Shown: positions 35,542-44,533, numbered from the stretch's first letter. The stretch: 64,000 bases of DNA from Primorskyibacter flagellatus (GCF_014638275.1 NZ_BMFJ01000001.1:620001-684000), one strand, 5' to 3'. Program-made: numbers and translations. Notes: a model not told the origin generated them from the letters alone.

Positions 35542-36684
35542 ATGGTCCGTCTGTTCGAACCGCTCACCATCCGTGGCGTCACGATCCCGAACCGCGTCGT
35601 CATCCCGCCCATGGACATGTACTGCGCCGAGGACGGGCACGCGACCGACTTCCACCGCACGCATTACGGCAAGTTCGCCTTCGGAGGGGCCGGGCTGGTG
35701 TTCGTGGAGGCCACCGGCGTCACCCGCACGGGGCGGATCACCAACGGCTGCATGGGCATCTATTACGACAGCCACGTAGACGCGCTGCGCCCGATCACCG
35801 CGCAGATCCGGGCCATGGGGTTCAGGTCCTGCCTGCAACTGGCGCATGGCGGACGCAAGGCCTCGACCCAGAGGGCGTGGCAGGGAAACGGGCCGCTGAC
35901 GCAGGAGAACCTCGACGCGGGCGACGAACGCTGGCAGCCGCTCGCGCCCTCTGCCGTACCCTTTACCGACGGCTGGGAGATGCCGAAGGAGATGGACCGC
36001 ACGGATATGGACGAGGTGCGCGACGCCTTCGTCACCGGCGCGCACCGGGCGATGGATGCGGGCTTCGACATGGTCGAAATCCACATGGCGCACGGCTACC
36101 TGCTGCAAAGCTTCCTGACGCCGATCGCCAACCGTCGCACCGACGACTACGGCGGGTCGCTGGAAAACCGCATGCGCTATCCGCTGGAAATCGCGCGGGC
36201 GGTGCGGGCAGCCCTGCCGGACGACGTGCCGCTGTTCACCCGGATCTCTGCCACCGACTGGATCGACGGAGGGTGGGAGCCTGAAGATTCCGTCGTGCTG
36301 GCAAAGGCGCTGAAAGAGGCGGGGGTCGACGTAGTGGACTGCTCTTCCGGCGGAAACATGCTGCACGGGGCGACCAATTCCAACCTGACGCGGGGGCCTG
36401 CCTATCAGGCGCATTTCGCGAAACTCCTGCGCGAGGAGACGGGGATCATGACCCAGGCGGTCGGGCTGATCCGCACGCCGGAACTGGCGGAACAGCTGCT
36501 GGCCGAGGGGCAGGCGGATCTGATCGCCATCGGGCGTCAGGCGCTGTTCGATCCCTACTGGGCGCATCACGCGGCGGAAAAACTGGGCGTGACGGACTGG
36601 GATACCTGGCCCGCGCCCTATGCCTGGTGGCTGTCCAAGTGGAAGCGCGGGCTCGGCTCGATGGACGAGGAGCCGCTGGTGTGA
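35542..36684 (+). CDS. NADH:flavin oxidoreductase, old-yellow-enzyme family
   Basis: A 380-residue FMN TIM-barrel ene-reductase. Motifs are RVVIPPMDMYCAEDG, the FMN-site QLAHGGRKAS, EIHMAHGYLLQSFLTPIANRR-type active-site stretch and DDYGGSLENRMRYPLEIAR. It lacks the FeS/NAD domain of dienoyl-CoA reductases, so it is a YqjM/XenA-like stand-alone form. It reduces activated C=C bonds, or in some pathways acts in reverse. It overlaps the next gene by 4 bp (GTGA). Confidence 0.92.
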   Translation: MVRLFEPLTIRGVTIPNRVVIPPMDMYCAEDGHATDFHRTHYGKFAFGGAGLVFVEATGVTRTGRITNGCMGIYYDSHVDALRPITAQIRAMGFRSCLQLAHGGRKASTQRAWQGNGPLTQENLDAGDERWQPLAPSAVPFTDGWEMPKEMDRTDMDEVRDAFVTGAHRAMDAGFDMVEIHMAHGYLLQSFLTPIANRRTDDYGGSLENRMRYPLEIARAVRAALPDDVPLFTRISATDWIDGGWEPEDSVVLAKALKEAGVDVVDCSSGGNMLHGATNSNLTRGPAYQAHFAKLLREETGIMTQAVGLIRTPELAEQLLAEGQADLIAIGRQALFDPYWAHHAAEKLGVTDWDTWPAPYAWWLSKWKRGLGSMDEEPLV

Positions 36685-37574
36685 CGGGCGGGGTCGGCAT
36701 AGGGGCGATCCGCATCGACCCGGTGCCGGAAGTGACCTATCGCCTGTTCCCGCGGGAGTTCCTGTTCCCGACTCTGACGCATGAGGATGCGGCGGCGAAT
36801 GCGGACTGGCTGGCTCCGGGGATGCTGCATCCCGAAACGCTGGCGGTCGGCATGTCCTTCCGGTCCTACCTGATCCGGGTGCGCGGGCAGAACATTCTGG
36901 TCGATACCTGCAATGGCAATCACAAGAACCGCCCACATGCGCCGTGGCAGCACGACATGCGGTCCCATGCCTTCCTGTCGGCGCTGGCCGATCTGGGGCT
37001 GGGGGTTGAGGACATCCACATCGTGCTCTGCACGCATCTGCACACCGATCACGTTGGCTGGAACACCCGGCTGGTGAACGGGCAATGGGTCCCGACCTTC
37101 CCGAACGCGCGCTACGTGATGAACGAGGCGGAGTTCCGGCATTTCGAGGCGCTGGTCGGCACCGAAGGGCCGCGGTATTCGCACATCGAGGACTCCGTGC
37201 TGCCGGTGGTCGCGGCGGGGCAGGCGGAGCTGGTCCCGGACACCCATTCCGTCATGGCCGAGATCGGGGAGGAGGTGTTCCTTTCGCCCTCGCCGGGCCA
37301 TTCGCCGGGCCACGTCTGCATCCACGCAAGGGCGAAGGGGGCCGAGGCGGTGATTTCGGGCGACGCGATCCACCACGCGGTGCAGTTCGACCTGCCGGAC
37401 ATGATGATGCGGGCGGACTGGGATCCCGCGATGGCCGCAGCGTCGCGCCGCGCGATCATGGAGCATTGCGCGGGATCGGGCGCACTGCTCTGCGCCGGAC
37501 ATATCCCCTTCTGGACGGCCGGACGGATCAGCGAAGGGGGACAGGCCTTCCGGCTGTCCCCGGTGGAGGGGTAG
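36681..37574 (+). CDS. MBL-fold metallo-hydrolase in the ADH/OYE operon
   Basis: A 297-residue metallo-beta-lactamase-fold hydrolase with CTHLHTDHVGWN (HxHxDH), SPSPGHSPGHVC, ISGDAIHHAVQ and CAGHIPF, giving a complete dinuclear metal site. It resembles lactonase/AHL-lactonase-like members. It starts at GTG 36681, overlapping the previous stop, so translation is coupled. In this operon it could open a lactone or cleave an ester made by the preceding enzymes (inference). The next gene starts directly after its stop codon. Confidence 0.85.
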   Translation: MTGGVGIGAIRIDPVPEVTYRLFPREFLFPTLTHEDAAANADWLAPGMLHPETLAVGMSFRSYLIRVRGQNILVDTCNGNHKNRPHAPWQHDMRSHAFLSALADLGLGVEDIHIVLCTHLHTDHVGWNTRLVNGQWVPTFPNARYVMNEAEFRHFEALVGTEGPRYSHIEDSVLPVVAAGQAELVPDTHSVMAEIGEEVFLSPSPGHSPGHVCIHARAKGAEAVISGDAIHHAVQFDLPDMMMRADWDPAMAAASRRAIMEHCAGSGALLCAGHIPFWTAGRISEGGQAFRLSPVEG

Positions 37575-38948
37575 ATGGGCGCGACGGCGGATCTGGCGGG
37601 GTTTGCGGCGGGTCTCAGGGACCTGCCGGCGGAGGTCGAACATGCGGCGGTGCGTCATCTGATCGACACGCTCGGGGTGATCGTCGCGGGGCTCGGGCAG
37701 GGGGTGGCGTCGCAGCTGGCTCCGCTTCAACCCGAAGGGGATTTGCCGCTGCCCGGACGGCCGGGCGCGCGGGCGGCTGCGGATCATGCCTATCTGTGCG
37801 GAACGGCGGCGCACGGGCTGGAGCTGGACGACGGCTATCGCGAAGGGTCTGTGCATCCGGGTGTCGCAGTGGTCCCCGCGCTTCTGGCAGAGGCGCTGTC
37901 GGGGCCGGTCTCGGGGCGCGACCTGCTGATCGCACTGGCGGCGGGATACGAGGCGGACTGCTCGCTTGCCGCGGCATTGCATCCCGCGTTGCGGGACCGG
38001 GGGTTTCACCCGACCTCGACCGTGGGGCCGCTGGCGGCGGCGGTTGCGGTCGCGCGGCTGCGTGGTTTTGATGCGGCGCGGACAGAGACGGCGCTTGGCC
38101 TCGCCGCGTCCGAGGCGGGCGGGCTGTTCGCCTTCCTCGGCGGCGGCGGAGAGGTGAAGCGGTTGCATGGCGGCCTCGGCGCGCGCGGCGGGCTGATGGC
38201 GGCGCGGCTGGCGGCCGCGGGGGTGTCGGCGCCGGATGGCATCCTCGAACGACCCTCGGGCTATGCCCAGGCGTTTGGCGGGGTGAGGCCGGGTGCCTTC
38301 GCGATCAGCCTGCCGCCCGCGTCCGCGTGGCGGATGACCGGGTGCTACATCAAGCCCCACGCCTGCTGCCGCCACCTGCAACCGGCGCTGGAGGCGCTGA
38401 TGCACCTGCGTGAGGATCATGCGATAAGTCCCCGCGATGTCAGGGAAATCGAGGTCGATACCTATTCCATCGCCGCCGCGCATCACGGCACGGGCTGGGG
38501 CGACATGGCCACGGCGCAGCTGTCCTTCGGCTACGTGCTGGCGCAGGGGCTTTACAAGGGGCGGGCGGCGCTGGCGGATTTCATGGGCGACGCGCTGAAC
38601 GAGGGGCATGCGGAGGCGCTGGCCCCCCGTCTGACCATTCGCGGCACGGCAGAAATGGACGCGCTCTACCCCCGCCAGCGCCCTGCGCGGGTGACGGTGC
38701 ATACCGGGGCCGGAAGCGTGACGGCCTTCGCGCCCGAAGCCTCCGGCAGCCCGGATATCCCGGTCAGCGATCAGGCGATTTCGGACAAGTTCCTCGGCCT
38801 CGTCGCCCCGGCGGTCGGCGACCGTCAGGCAGCGGGCTGGCTGGCGGCGCTGTGGGACATCGCGGGCGCGTCGGATGCGGGGGCGGTGCTGTCCGGCAGG
38901 ATCGCAGCGCCCGCCGCATGGCCGGGTCAGACCGCGACCGGCATGTAG
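37575..38948 (+). CDS. MmgE/PrpD family protein
   Basis: A 457-residue MmgE/PrpD protein. PrpD is 2-methylcitrate dehydratase; relatives include cis-aconitate decarboxylase and other dehydratases/isomerases. Family features are VRHLIDTLGVIVAGLG, CGTAAHGLELDDGY (about 76-89), HPGVAVVPALLA, STVGPLAAAVAVARL and GGLGARGGLMAARLA. KPHACCRHLQPALEAL carries the conserved region near the active site. It starts immediately after the MBL stop. Its 3' end overlaps a convergent ABM gene by 22 bp. The substrate is unknown; no methylcitrate genes are nearby. Confidence 0.88.
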   Translation: MGATADLAGFAAGLRDLPAEVEHAAVRHLIDTLGVIVAGLGQGVASQLAPLQPEGDLPLPGRPGARAAADHAYLCGTAAHGLELDDGYREGSVHPGVAVVPALLAEALSGPVSGRDLLIALAAGYEADCSLAAALHPALRDRGFHPTSTVGPLAAAVAVARLRGFDAARTETALGLAASEAGGLFAFLGGGGEVKRLHGGLGARGGLMAARLAAAGVSAPDGILERPSGYAQAFGGVRPGAFAISLPPASAWRMTGCYIKPHACCRHLQPALEALMHLREDHAISPRDVREIEVDTYSIAAAHHGTGWGDMATAQLSFGYVLAQGLYKGRAALADFMGDALNEGHAEALAPRLTIRGTAEMDALYPRQRPARVTVHTGAGSVTAFAPEASGSPDIPVSDQAISDKFLGLVAPAVGDRQAAGWLAALWDIAGASDAGAVLSGRIAAPAAWPGQTATGM

Positions 38949-39244
38949 GTTCCGAGGTCAGCAGCGATGCCCAGCCTCTGCATGGTCTCCGCACGGTCGA
39001 AGCCCTCGGCGGCATGGGCCTGTTTCACCGTCTCGCGGGCGGCGTCGAAAGCGGGCTGACCATCCCATTCCGCCACTGTCAGCAGCGCGAGGGAGCCGTC
39101 GGCAAGGCGTTGTTCGACGATGCGATCCAGCACGAAACCCTTGCACGTCCTGAGGATTGAATGGGTCTTGGCCACCCTGTCGAGGAATTCGTCCCGCGAC
39201 GCGGCGGGCAGGGTGAAACGGTCGATGCGGAAGATATGGGGCAT
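38927..39244 (-). CDS. Antibiotic-biosynthesis-monooxygenase (ABM) domain protein
   Basis: A 105-residue dimeric alpha-beta-barrel protein (IFRIDRFTLPAASRDEFLDR, GFVLDRIVE, LLTVAEWDGQPAFDAARETV). ABM-fold proteins include cofactor-free monooxygenases and stress proteins. It is divergent from a MarR gene with two TGACAG-type palindromes in the 74-bp gap, so it is probably the MarR target. It overlaps the convergent prpD-like gene by 22 bp. Confidence 0.85.
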   Translation of the reverse strand: MPHIFRIDRFTLPAASRDEFLDRVAKTHSILRTCKGFVLDRIVEQRLADGSLALLTVAEWDGQPAFDAARETVKQAHAAEGFDRAETMQRLGIAADLGTYMPVAV

Positions 39245-39258
39245 GGTGTGATCCAGTT

Positions 39259-39274
39259 TGACAGTGTCCTGTCA
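39259..39274. promoter_or_regulatory. MarR-type operator candidate TGACAG-N4-CTGTCA
   Basis: A perfect 6+6 bp dyad 15 bp from the ABM start codon, in the divergent ABM/MarR gap. Spacing and symmetry fit a MarR-family dimer. Confidence 0.55.
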
Positions 39275-39284
39275 TTCTTTTGGA

Positions 39285-39302
39285 TTGTCAGCATGCTGTC
39301 AA
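39285..39302. promoter_or_regulatory. Second operator candidate TTGTCAGCATGCTGTCAA
   Basis: A near-perfect palindrome with a perfect CAGCATGCTG core, 27 bp centre to centre from the first site and 17 bp from the MarR start. It shares the TGTCA/TGACA half-sites. Confidence 0.5.
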
Positions 39303-39318
39303 GCTGTACTGTGCCGGC

Positions 39319-39771
39319 ATGGCTGAGACCCCCTCCGAAACCGGCGTTCTGGCCGGGCGCACGATCTTCGAAGTCCTGCGGCTCGCGGGGCGGCTGACGC
39401 TGGCTGGCAACGATCTTGTCGGCGGGCTCGGGCTGACTGCTGCGCGCTGGCAGGTGCTCGCGACGGCGGAGGAGGAGGTCCGGACCGTCGCGGCTCTGGC
39501 ACGGTCGGTCGGTCTGGCCCGTCAGTCGGTGCAGCGGGTGGTCAACGATCTGGCGGCGGAGGGGCTGGTGGCGCTGGCGGACAATCCGGCGGACCGGCGT
39601 GCGCGGCTGGTCGTGGTGACGGCGGAAGGCTCTGGGCGGCTGGCGCAGGCGGACCGGCTGCGCGTGCCATGGACCGAAGCGCTGGCAGAGGGGTTCACCG
39701 CGGAAGAACTGGCGGTCACCGAACAGGTGCTGTCCCGGCTGAGGGCGCGTCTGGATCGCGGGACGGATTAG
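39319..39771 (+). CDS. MarR-family transcriptional regulator
   Basis: A 150-residue winged-helix MarR regulator (LTAARWQVLATAEEE, TVAALARSVGLARQSVQRVVNDLAAEGLVAL, DNPADRRARLVVVTAEG wing). It probably represses itself and the divergent ABM gene through the palindromes between them. ATG 39319 is used; the upstream in-frame ATG at 39280 lies within the operator region. It overlaps the convergent TetR gene by 4 bp at the stop codons. Confidence 0.92.
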   Translation: MAETPSETGVLAGRTIFEVLRLAGRLTLAGNDLVGGLGLTAARWQVLATAEEEVRTVAALARSVGLARQSVQRVVNDLAAEGLVALADNPADRRARLVVVTAEGSGRLAQADRLRVPWTEALAEGFTAEELAVTEQVLSRLRARLDRGTD

Positions 39772-40379
39772 TCCCGCACCACGATCCCGTTCATGAAGAG
39801 GTCGAGGAAATGATCCGCGACTTCCGCCGGGGTCATCGCGTCATCCTCCGTATGCCAGCGCAGGATCCAGTTCACCGCGCCGAGGAAGAAGTTCGAAGTG
39901 ATGCGCACGTCGATCGCACGGATCGCGCCTTCGGCAATCGCCTTGTCGATCAGCATCCGGGAATAACGGTCGAGGTGCTTGCGCCGCTCCAGCAGTTCGT
40001 CCTGCTGTTCCTGGGGCAGGGCGCGGATGTTGGCCATGGTGGTGTAGGCCCCGCGTTCCTCCATCAGGCGTTCCATGAAGCGGCGGTAAAGGTGCTGGAG
40101 CTTGTCGAAGGCGGCACCGTCCATCGCCTCCGTCTCGAGCCGGGCGGACTGACCGCAGTCGTAGGTCAGCTTGAGACACTCGTAGAGCACCTGCTCCTTG
40201 TTCTTGAAATAGTAGTAGAGCGCGGTCTTGGTCACGCCGATTTCATCAGCGATCTCGTCAAGAGAGGTGGCGTGATAGCCCTTTTCGTTGAAGATACGCG
40301 CCGCAACGCGCAGCGCAGCGCGCCGCTTCAGTTCCCGTGTCTCCTCTCGCGAGGCGACGGCTCCGTTCCATTTGGGCAT
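39768..40379 (-). CDS. TetR-family transcriptional regulator
   Basis: A 203-residue TetR regulator. The N-terminal HTH (about residues 18-65) has RVAARIFNEKGYHATSLDEIADEIGVTKTALYYYFKNKEQVLYE; key residues are the YHATSLDEIA helix and TKTALYYYF recognition helix. The C-terminal ligand domain fits fatty-acid/acyl-CoA-responsive TetRs. It lies between the MarR gene and the TRAP operon, and is a candidate for the ACCGGTCGGT-like sites at 44561 and 52027. ATG 40379 (MPKWNGA) is preferred over the longer frame. Confidence 0.92.
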   Translation of the reverse strand: MPKWNGAVASREETRELKRRAALRVAARIFNEKGYHATSLDEIADEIGVTKTALYYYFKNKEQVLYECLKLTYDCGQSARLETEAMDGAAFDKLQHLYRRFMERLMEERGAYTTMANIRALPQEQQDELLERRKHLDRYSRMLIDKAIAEGAIRAIDVRITSNFFLGAVNWILRWHTEDDAMTPAEVADHFLDLFMNGIVVRD

Positions 40380-40594
40380 AGGGGTCCTGTCCGGTTTCCT
40401 TGGTTCGGGGCTAAGCGCAATCGACGGCCAAAGCAAGGGATTTCACCCGTCAGACAAGGATTTGACCCCGGCGTCCCGCCCTAGCGGCCGAACTGCTCGC
40501 GAGGTGTTCGATTGACGGGTGCGAGAAAAGGTGGTCATGTCGGCTCAGGGAGGCTGCGGAATAAATTTCTGCAAGTGCATCCCCATGATTGAAA

Positions 40595-40617
40595 CCCCGG
40601 TCCGGAATCGACCGGGG
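40595..40617 (+). other. Hairpin/dyad upstream of the TRAP operon
   Basis: CCCCGGTC (40595-40602) and GACCGGGG (40610-40617) pair perfectly around a 7-nt loop, 26 bp before the dctP-like start codon. It may be a regulator site or a 5' leader hairpin. The rest of 40380-40590 shows nothing else clear. Confidence 0.4.
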
Positions 40618-40642
40618 AAGGGTAGGATCTAGGGAGGGTCAC

Positions 40643-41683
40643 ATGACCGAGACTACGAAACTGAACCGCCGCGCGATGCTGCGCGGGGCCGGCCTGGCCG
40701 CTGTTGCCGCTCCGGCGCTAGTGGGCAAGGGGATCGCCGCAGGCAAGGTCACCTGGCGCGTGCAGTCGCACTGGCCGAAATCGTCCAGTTCCTTCGACGG
40801 CAGCCTGGGCGCGCTGGCGGCCAAGCTCGAGGAAACCACCGAAGGCGCGTTCAAGCTGGAGACCTTCGGCGACGGCGAATTCGCCAAGGGTGCCGACATT
40901 TATCCGCTGGTGCGCAAGGGCGTGGTTCCCATGGGCACGCTGGCCGCGAACTATCTGACGGACCATGCCACGACCGCGAACTTCGCCTATGGCATCCCCG
41001 GCACCTTCCGCGAAAGCTGGGAATTCCAGTACGCGACCAAGCAGCTTGGCCTCGAGGCGCTGATCAACGAGGAACTGAATGCCGACGGCATGATGCTGAT
41101 GACCGAAAAGGTCCTGCCGGTCGAAATCGTCGTGTCCAAGAAGATCGAGAGCGCGGCGGACTTCAAGGGGCTCAAGATCCGCTCCTCGGGCGCGATGCTC
41201 GACTACCTGAGCGCGGCCGGCGCGGCGCCGCAGTACATTCCGGGTGCCGAACTGTACCAGGCGCTGTCCTCCGGCGTTGTGGACGGGGCGCACTGGGGTG
41301 CGGCCGTCGGTGCGAAGTCGATGTCCCTGTGGGAGGTCTGCAAGTACCACTACAAGCCGGCGCTCGGCTTCTCGACCGACTCCTGGGTGGTCAACATGAG
41401 CGAGCTGGACAAGCTGGAGCCCGAACTGCGCGACACGCTGATCAACCTGATGGAAACCCGCTTCTACCAGCGGTCGACCGAGTATCAGGCACTGGAAGTC
41501 AAGGCGCTGACCAGCGGCGTTGCCGAGAACGGCATCGAAGTCTCGCAGCTGCCGAAAGACGTGCTCGATATCCTCGCACAGGCCTCCACGGACATCATGA
41601 CCAAGGAAGCCGAGAAGGGCGAAAAGGCTGCCAAGGCCAAGGAGATCTACCTCGGTCTCATGGGCGACCTGGGATACGTCTGA
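40643..41683 (+). CDS. TRAP transporter substrate-binding protein (DctP family)
   Basis: A 346-residue periplasmic binding protein with a twin-arginine-like leader (LNRRAMLRGAGLAAVAAPA), DctP-family residues FDGSLGALAAKLEE, FGDGEFAKG, VEIVVSKKIESAADFKGLKIRSSG (the conserved Arg for the ligand carboxylate is in LKIRSSG) and YQALSSGVVDGAHWG. It binds an organic acid and hands it to the DctQM membrane pair encoded next. GGGAGGG precedes ATG 40643. Confidence 0.92.
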   Translation: MTETTKLNRRAMLRGAGLAAVAAPALVGKGIAAGKVTWRVQSHWPKSSSSFDGSLGALAAKLEETTEGAFKLETFGDGEFAKGADIYPLVRKGVVPMGTLAANYLTDHATTANFAYGIPGTFRESWEFQYATKQLGLEALINEELNADGMMLMTEKVLPVEIVVSKKIESAADFKGLKIRSSGAMLDYLSAAGAAPQYIPGAELYQALSSGVVDGAHWGAAVGAKSMSLWEVCKYHYKPALGFSTDSWVVNMSELDKLEPELRDTLINLMETRFYQRSTEYQALEVKALTSGVAENGIEVSQLPKDVLDILAQASTDIMTKEAEKGEKAAKAKEIYLGLMGDLGYV

Positions 41684-41788
41684 TCCACAGCAGAAGATGA
41701 CCGGAGCGGCGCGGTATTCCCGCGCCGCCCTCTTCCGATCCGCCGCCTGACAAGGGCCGGCGGATCGCAACTATAACAGGTGGAAAAA

Positions 41789-42328
41789 ATGAAAAACCTT
41801 GCCCGGACGATCACCCGTCTGAACAGGTGGATCGGCAGATGGGCCTCGCTCTGCGTGCTCATCATCTTTGCCTTTCTGCTGGCGGATGTGGTCATGCGCT
41901 ATCTCGTGGGCGCACCCGCGATCTGGACCTCGGAACTCGCCACGCTGATCTTCGGCGGCTATGCGATCATCGGGGGCGGCTACCTGCTGGCCGAGAGGGC
42001 GCATGTGAACGTCGACATCTTCTACGGCGCGTTTTCCCCGAAGCGGAAGGCGCTGGTGGACGTGGTGACCTGGCCGCTGTTCTTCCTCTTCGTGGCTGTC
42101 CTGCTGTGGCAGGGCTACGACATGGCGCATGAGGCGATCGTGGACAACGAACGGTCCAACTCGCTCTGGAAGCCGTACCTCTGGCCGACCAAGGCGCTGA
42201 TCCCGGTGGCGGCGACGCTGCTGCTGCTGCAGGGGGTCATCCGGCTCTGGGCGGACATTCGCATCCTGATGGACCTGCCGGTGGACGAGGACACCTTCGG
42301 AACCCAGGCCGGGGAGGGCGGACATTGA
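41789..42328 (+). CDS. TRAP transporter small permease (DctQ family)
   Basis: A 179-residue membrane protein with four predicted helices (VLIIFAFLLADVVMRYLVG, LIFGGYAIIGGGYLLAERAHVNVD, FFLFVAVLLWQGYDMA, LIPVAATLLLLQGVIRL). DctQ supports the large permease. ATG 41789 has AGGTGG 5 nt upstream. It overlaps the dctM-like gene by 4 bp. The 105-bp gap after the binding-protein gene may uncouple their expression. Confidence 0.92.
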   Translation: MKNLARTITRLNRWIGRWASLCVLIIFAFLLADVVMRYLVGAPAIWTSELATLIFGGYAIIGGGYLLAERAHVNVDIFYGAFSPKRKALVDVVTWPLFFLFVAVLLWQGYDMAHEAIVDNERSNSLWKPYLWPTKALIPVAATLLLLQGVIRLWADIRILMDLPVDEDTFGTQAGEGGH

Positions 42329-43641
42329 GCGTCGAGCTTCTGACCCTTCTCTTCTTCGGGTCCCTGCTGGTCTTCGTGCTGCTTGGCACGCCGCTGGCCT
42401 TCGTCCTGGGCGGGATCTCCGTCGTCTTCCTCTACTTCGAAATGGGGTCCATCGGGTTCTACCTGCTGGCGTCGAAGATGTGGGAATCCATGTCCAACCC
42501 GACGCTCATGGCGATCCCGCTCTTCGTCTACATGGCGATCCTGCTGGAAAAGTCAGGGGTGGCAAACGACCTCTACGACATGATGCACGTGTGGTGGGGC
42601 GGCCTGCGCGGCGGTCTGGCCATCGGGACGGTGCTGATCTGCGTGATCTTCGCGGCCATGTCCGGGATTTCCGGCGCGGCGGTGGTGACCATGGGGACCA
42701 TTGCCCTGCCCAAGATGCTGGAACGGGGGTATGACAAGAAGATGGCCCTGGGGGCGATCAACGCCGGCGGGGGATGGGGGATCCTGATCCCGCCGTCGAT
42801 CCTGATGGTGCTCTATTCGCTGCTGACGGAGGTGTCGGTCGGCCGGCTCTTCGCGGCGGGGATCGGGCCTGGGCTGACGTTGTTCGTGCTGGTGTCGATC
42901 TATATCGGGGTGCGCTGCTGGCTGCAGCCCGAGATGGGACCGGCCCTGCCGAAGGAGGAACGCGAAGGCTGGGGCGCAAAACTCCGCTCGCTGCGCGCGG
43001 TGATCCTGCCGATCGGCATCGTGGCCTTCGTGCTGGGGTCGATCTTCGGGGGCTTCGCCACTCCGACCGAGGCGGCGGCCATCGGGGTCTTCGGGTCGCT
43101 CATCGCCACGGCGGTGAACGGACGGCTGACCTGGCCGGTGCTGCATGAGGCCGCCATTGCGACGATCCGTCTGACGGCGCTCGTGATGTGGATCCTCTTC
43201 GCGGCACATGCGTTCTCGACCGCCTACACGGCGCTTGGGGCGCAGAGCCTGATCCAGGACCTGATGAGCTTCATCCCCGGTGGCAAATGGGGGTCGCTGA
43301 TCTTCATGCTGCTGGTGCTGTTCATCTTCGGGATGGTGCTGGACCCGGTCGGTATCATGCTCATCACGCTGCCGGTGTTCCTGCCGGTGGTGAACGCCTA
43401 CGGGTTCGATCCGATCTGGTTCGGCATCCTCTTCATCATCATGATGGAGGTCGGGTACATGACGCCACCCTTCGGGTTCAACCTGTTCTACCTGAAGGGC
43501 GTGGCACCGCCGGGCGTGACCATGGGGGACATCTATTCTTCCGTCATCCCCTACGTGCTGGTGACCCTGCTTGGGGTGGCGCTGATCATCCTGTTCCCGG
43601 CGATCGCGCTGTACCTGCCCGGCGTGTTCTTCAGCCGGTAG
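42325..43641 (+). CDS. TRAP transporter large permease (DctM family)
   Basis: A 438-residue membrane protein with about 12 helices, DctM/elevator type. Motifs are LGTPLAFVLGG, FAAMSGISGAAVVTMG, INAGGGWGILIPPSILMVLYS, ATPTEAAAIGVFGS and DPVGIMLITLPVFLPV. It moves the substrate using the Na+ gradient. It starts at TTG 42325 inside the dctQ-like stop (TTGA), an alternative start supported by coupling. A strong terminator follows. Confidence 0.94.
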   Translation: MSVELLTLLFFGSLLVFVLLGTPLAFVLGGISVVFLYFEMGSIGFYLLASKMWESMSNPTLMAIPLFVYMAILLEKSGVANDLYDMMHVWWGGLRGGLAIGTVLICVIFAAMSGISGAAVVTMGTIALPKMLERGYDKKMALGAINAGGGWGILIPPSILMVLYSLLTEVSVGRLFAAGIGPGLTLFVLVSIYIGVRCWLQPEMGPALPKEEREGWGAKLRSLRAVILPIGIVAFVLGSIFGGFATPTEAAAIGVFGSLIATAVNGRLTWPVLHEAAIATIRLTALVMWILFAAHAFSTAYTALGAQSLIQDLMSFIPGGKWGSLIFMLLVLFIFGMVLDPVGIMLITLPVFLPVVNAYGFDPIWFGILFIIMMEVGYMTPPFGFNLFYLKGVAPPGVTMGDIYSSVIPYVLVTLLGVALIILFPAIALYLPGVFFSR

Positions 43642-43652
43642 TGGACGAACGC

Positions 43653-43683
43653 GAGGCCGACCCGGCGATGTCGGGTCGGCCTC
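43653..43683 (+). terminator. Terminator of the TRAP operon
   Basis: A perfect 12-bp stem (43653-43664 with 43672-43683) and 7-nt loop, followed by TTCGTGTTT. It lies 11 bp after the dctM-like stop. Confidence 0.85.
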
Positions 43684-43783
43684 TTCGTGTTTCTGATGAA
43701 ATGTTCTGTTTTGAAAATTTATTTGGCTACTTGTCCGGCCTGCTCCAGATGAATTGTCACCTTTTTGCATCTGAGTCACGATC

Positions 43784-44533
43784 TCACCGCCCGCCGCTCA
43801 CGTCGATGCACTGGGCCGTGATAAAGTCAGCGAGGCTGGACGCGAAGAACACGACGATCCGCGCCACGTCGGTTTCGTCCGCCAGCCGGGGCAGGGCGGT
43901 GAGCGATTTGGACCGTGCCTCCAGCTTGTCATAGTCGGGCCGCGCGCGCAGGCGGGGGGTCGACACGAGCGAAGGCGCGATGGCGTTGACCGTGATGTTG
44001 AAGGCTCCGGCCTCGCGCGCCAGCGCGTTGGTCATGCCGATCAGCCCGGCCTTGGCCGAGGAGTAGTTGGTCTGCCCCTTGTTACCAAGCCGCGCCATGG
44101 AGGACATGTTGACGATGCGGCCCCAGTTGCGTTCCATCATGCCGGGCAGCACCGCACGGCAGCAATGGAAGGCCCCCTTGAGCACGACGGAATGCACGAT
44201 GTCCCAGTCCTCCTCCACCATGCGGGTCAGGTACTTGTCGCGGCTGAACCCGGCGTTGTTCACGAGGATGTCGACCGGGCCAAGCGCCTGTTCGACGGCC
44301 GCGAAGGCGCCGGTCACGGAGTCGGCAGAGGTGACGTCGCATGTTTGGGTGAAGACCTTCGCGCCGGGGATGGCTGCCTCGATCTCCTGTTTCGCCGTGG
44401 CCATGGCCTCTTCGCTCAGGTCGAGAAGGGCGACCGCGGCTCCCTCTGCCGCCAGCATGCGGGCAGAGGCGCGGCCGATGGCACCCCCGCCACCGGTGAT
44501 GGCTGCGACTCGGGTGGCGATGTTCATGTCCAT
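43784..44533 (-). CDS. SDR-family oxidoreductase (3-oxoacyl/acetoacetyl-CoA reductase-like)
   Basis: A 249-residue short-chain dehydrogenase with TGGGGAIGRASARML (cofactor loop), NNAGFS, catalytic Ser in NMSSMA, YSSAK catalytic Tyr/Lys and IDVSGGR end. The DLS after the second strand suggests NAD(H). It is FabG/HSD-like and could reduce or oxidise a beta-hydroxyacyl intermediate. ATG 44533 follows AGGTAGGA; a second ATG lies two codons in. It is divergent from the DUF35-thiolase operon, sharing the 150-bp gap with an operator-like site. Confidence 0.9.
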   Translation of the reverse strand: MDMNIATRVAAITGGGGAIGRASARMLAAEGAAVALLDLSEEAMATAKQEIEAAIPGAKVFTQTCDVTSADSVTGAFAAVEQALGPVDILVNNAGFSRDKYLTRMVEEDWDIVHSVVLKGAFHCCRAVLPGMMERNWGRIVNMSSMARLGNKGQTNYSSAKAGLIGMTNALAREAGAFNITVNAIAPSLVSTPRLRARPDYDKLEARSKSLTALPRLADETDVARIVVFFASSLADFITAQCIDVSGGR

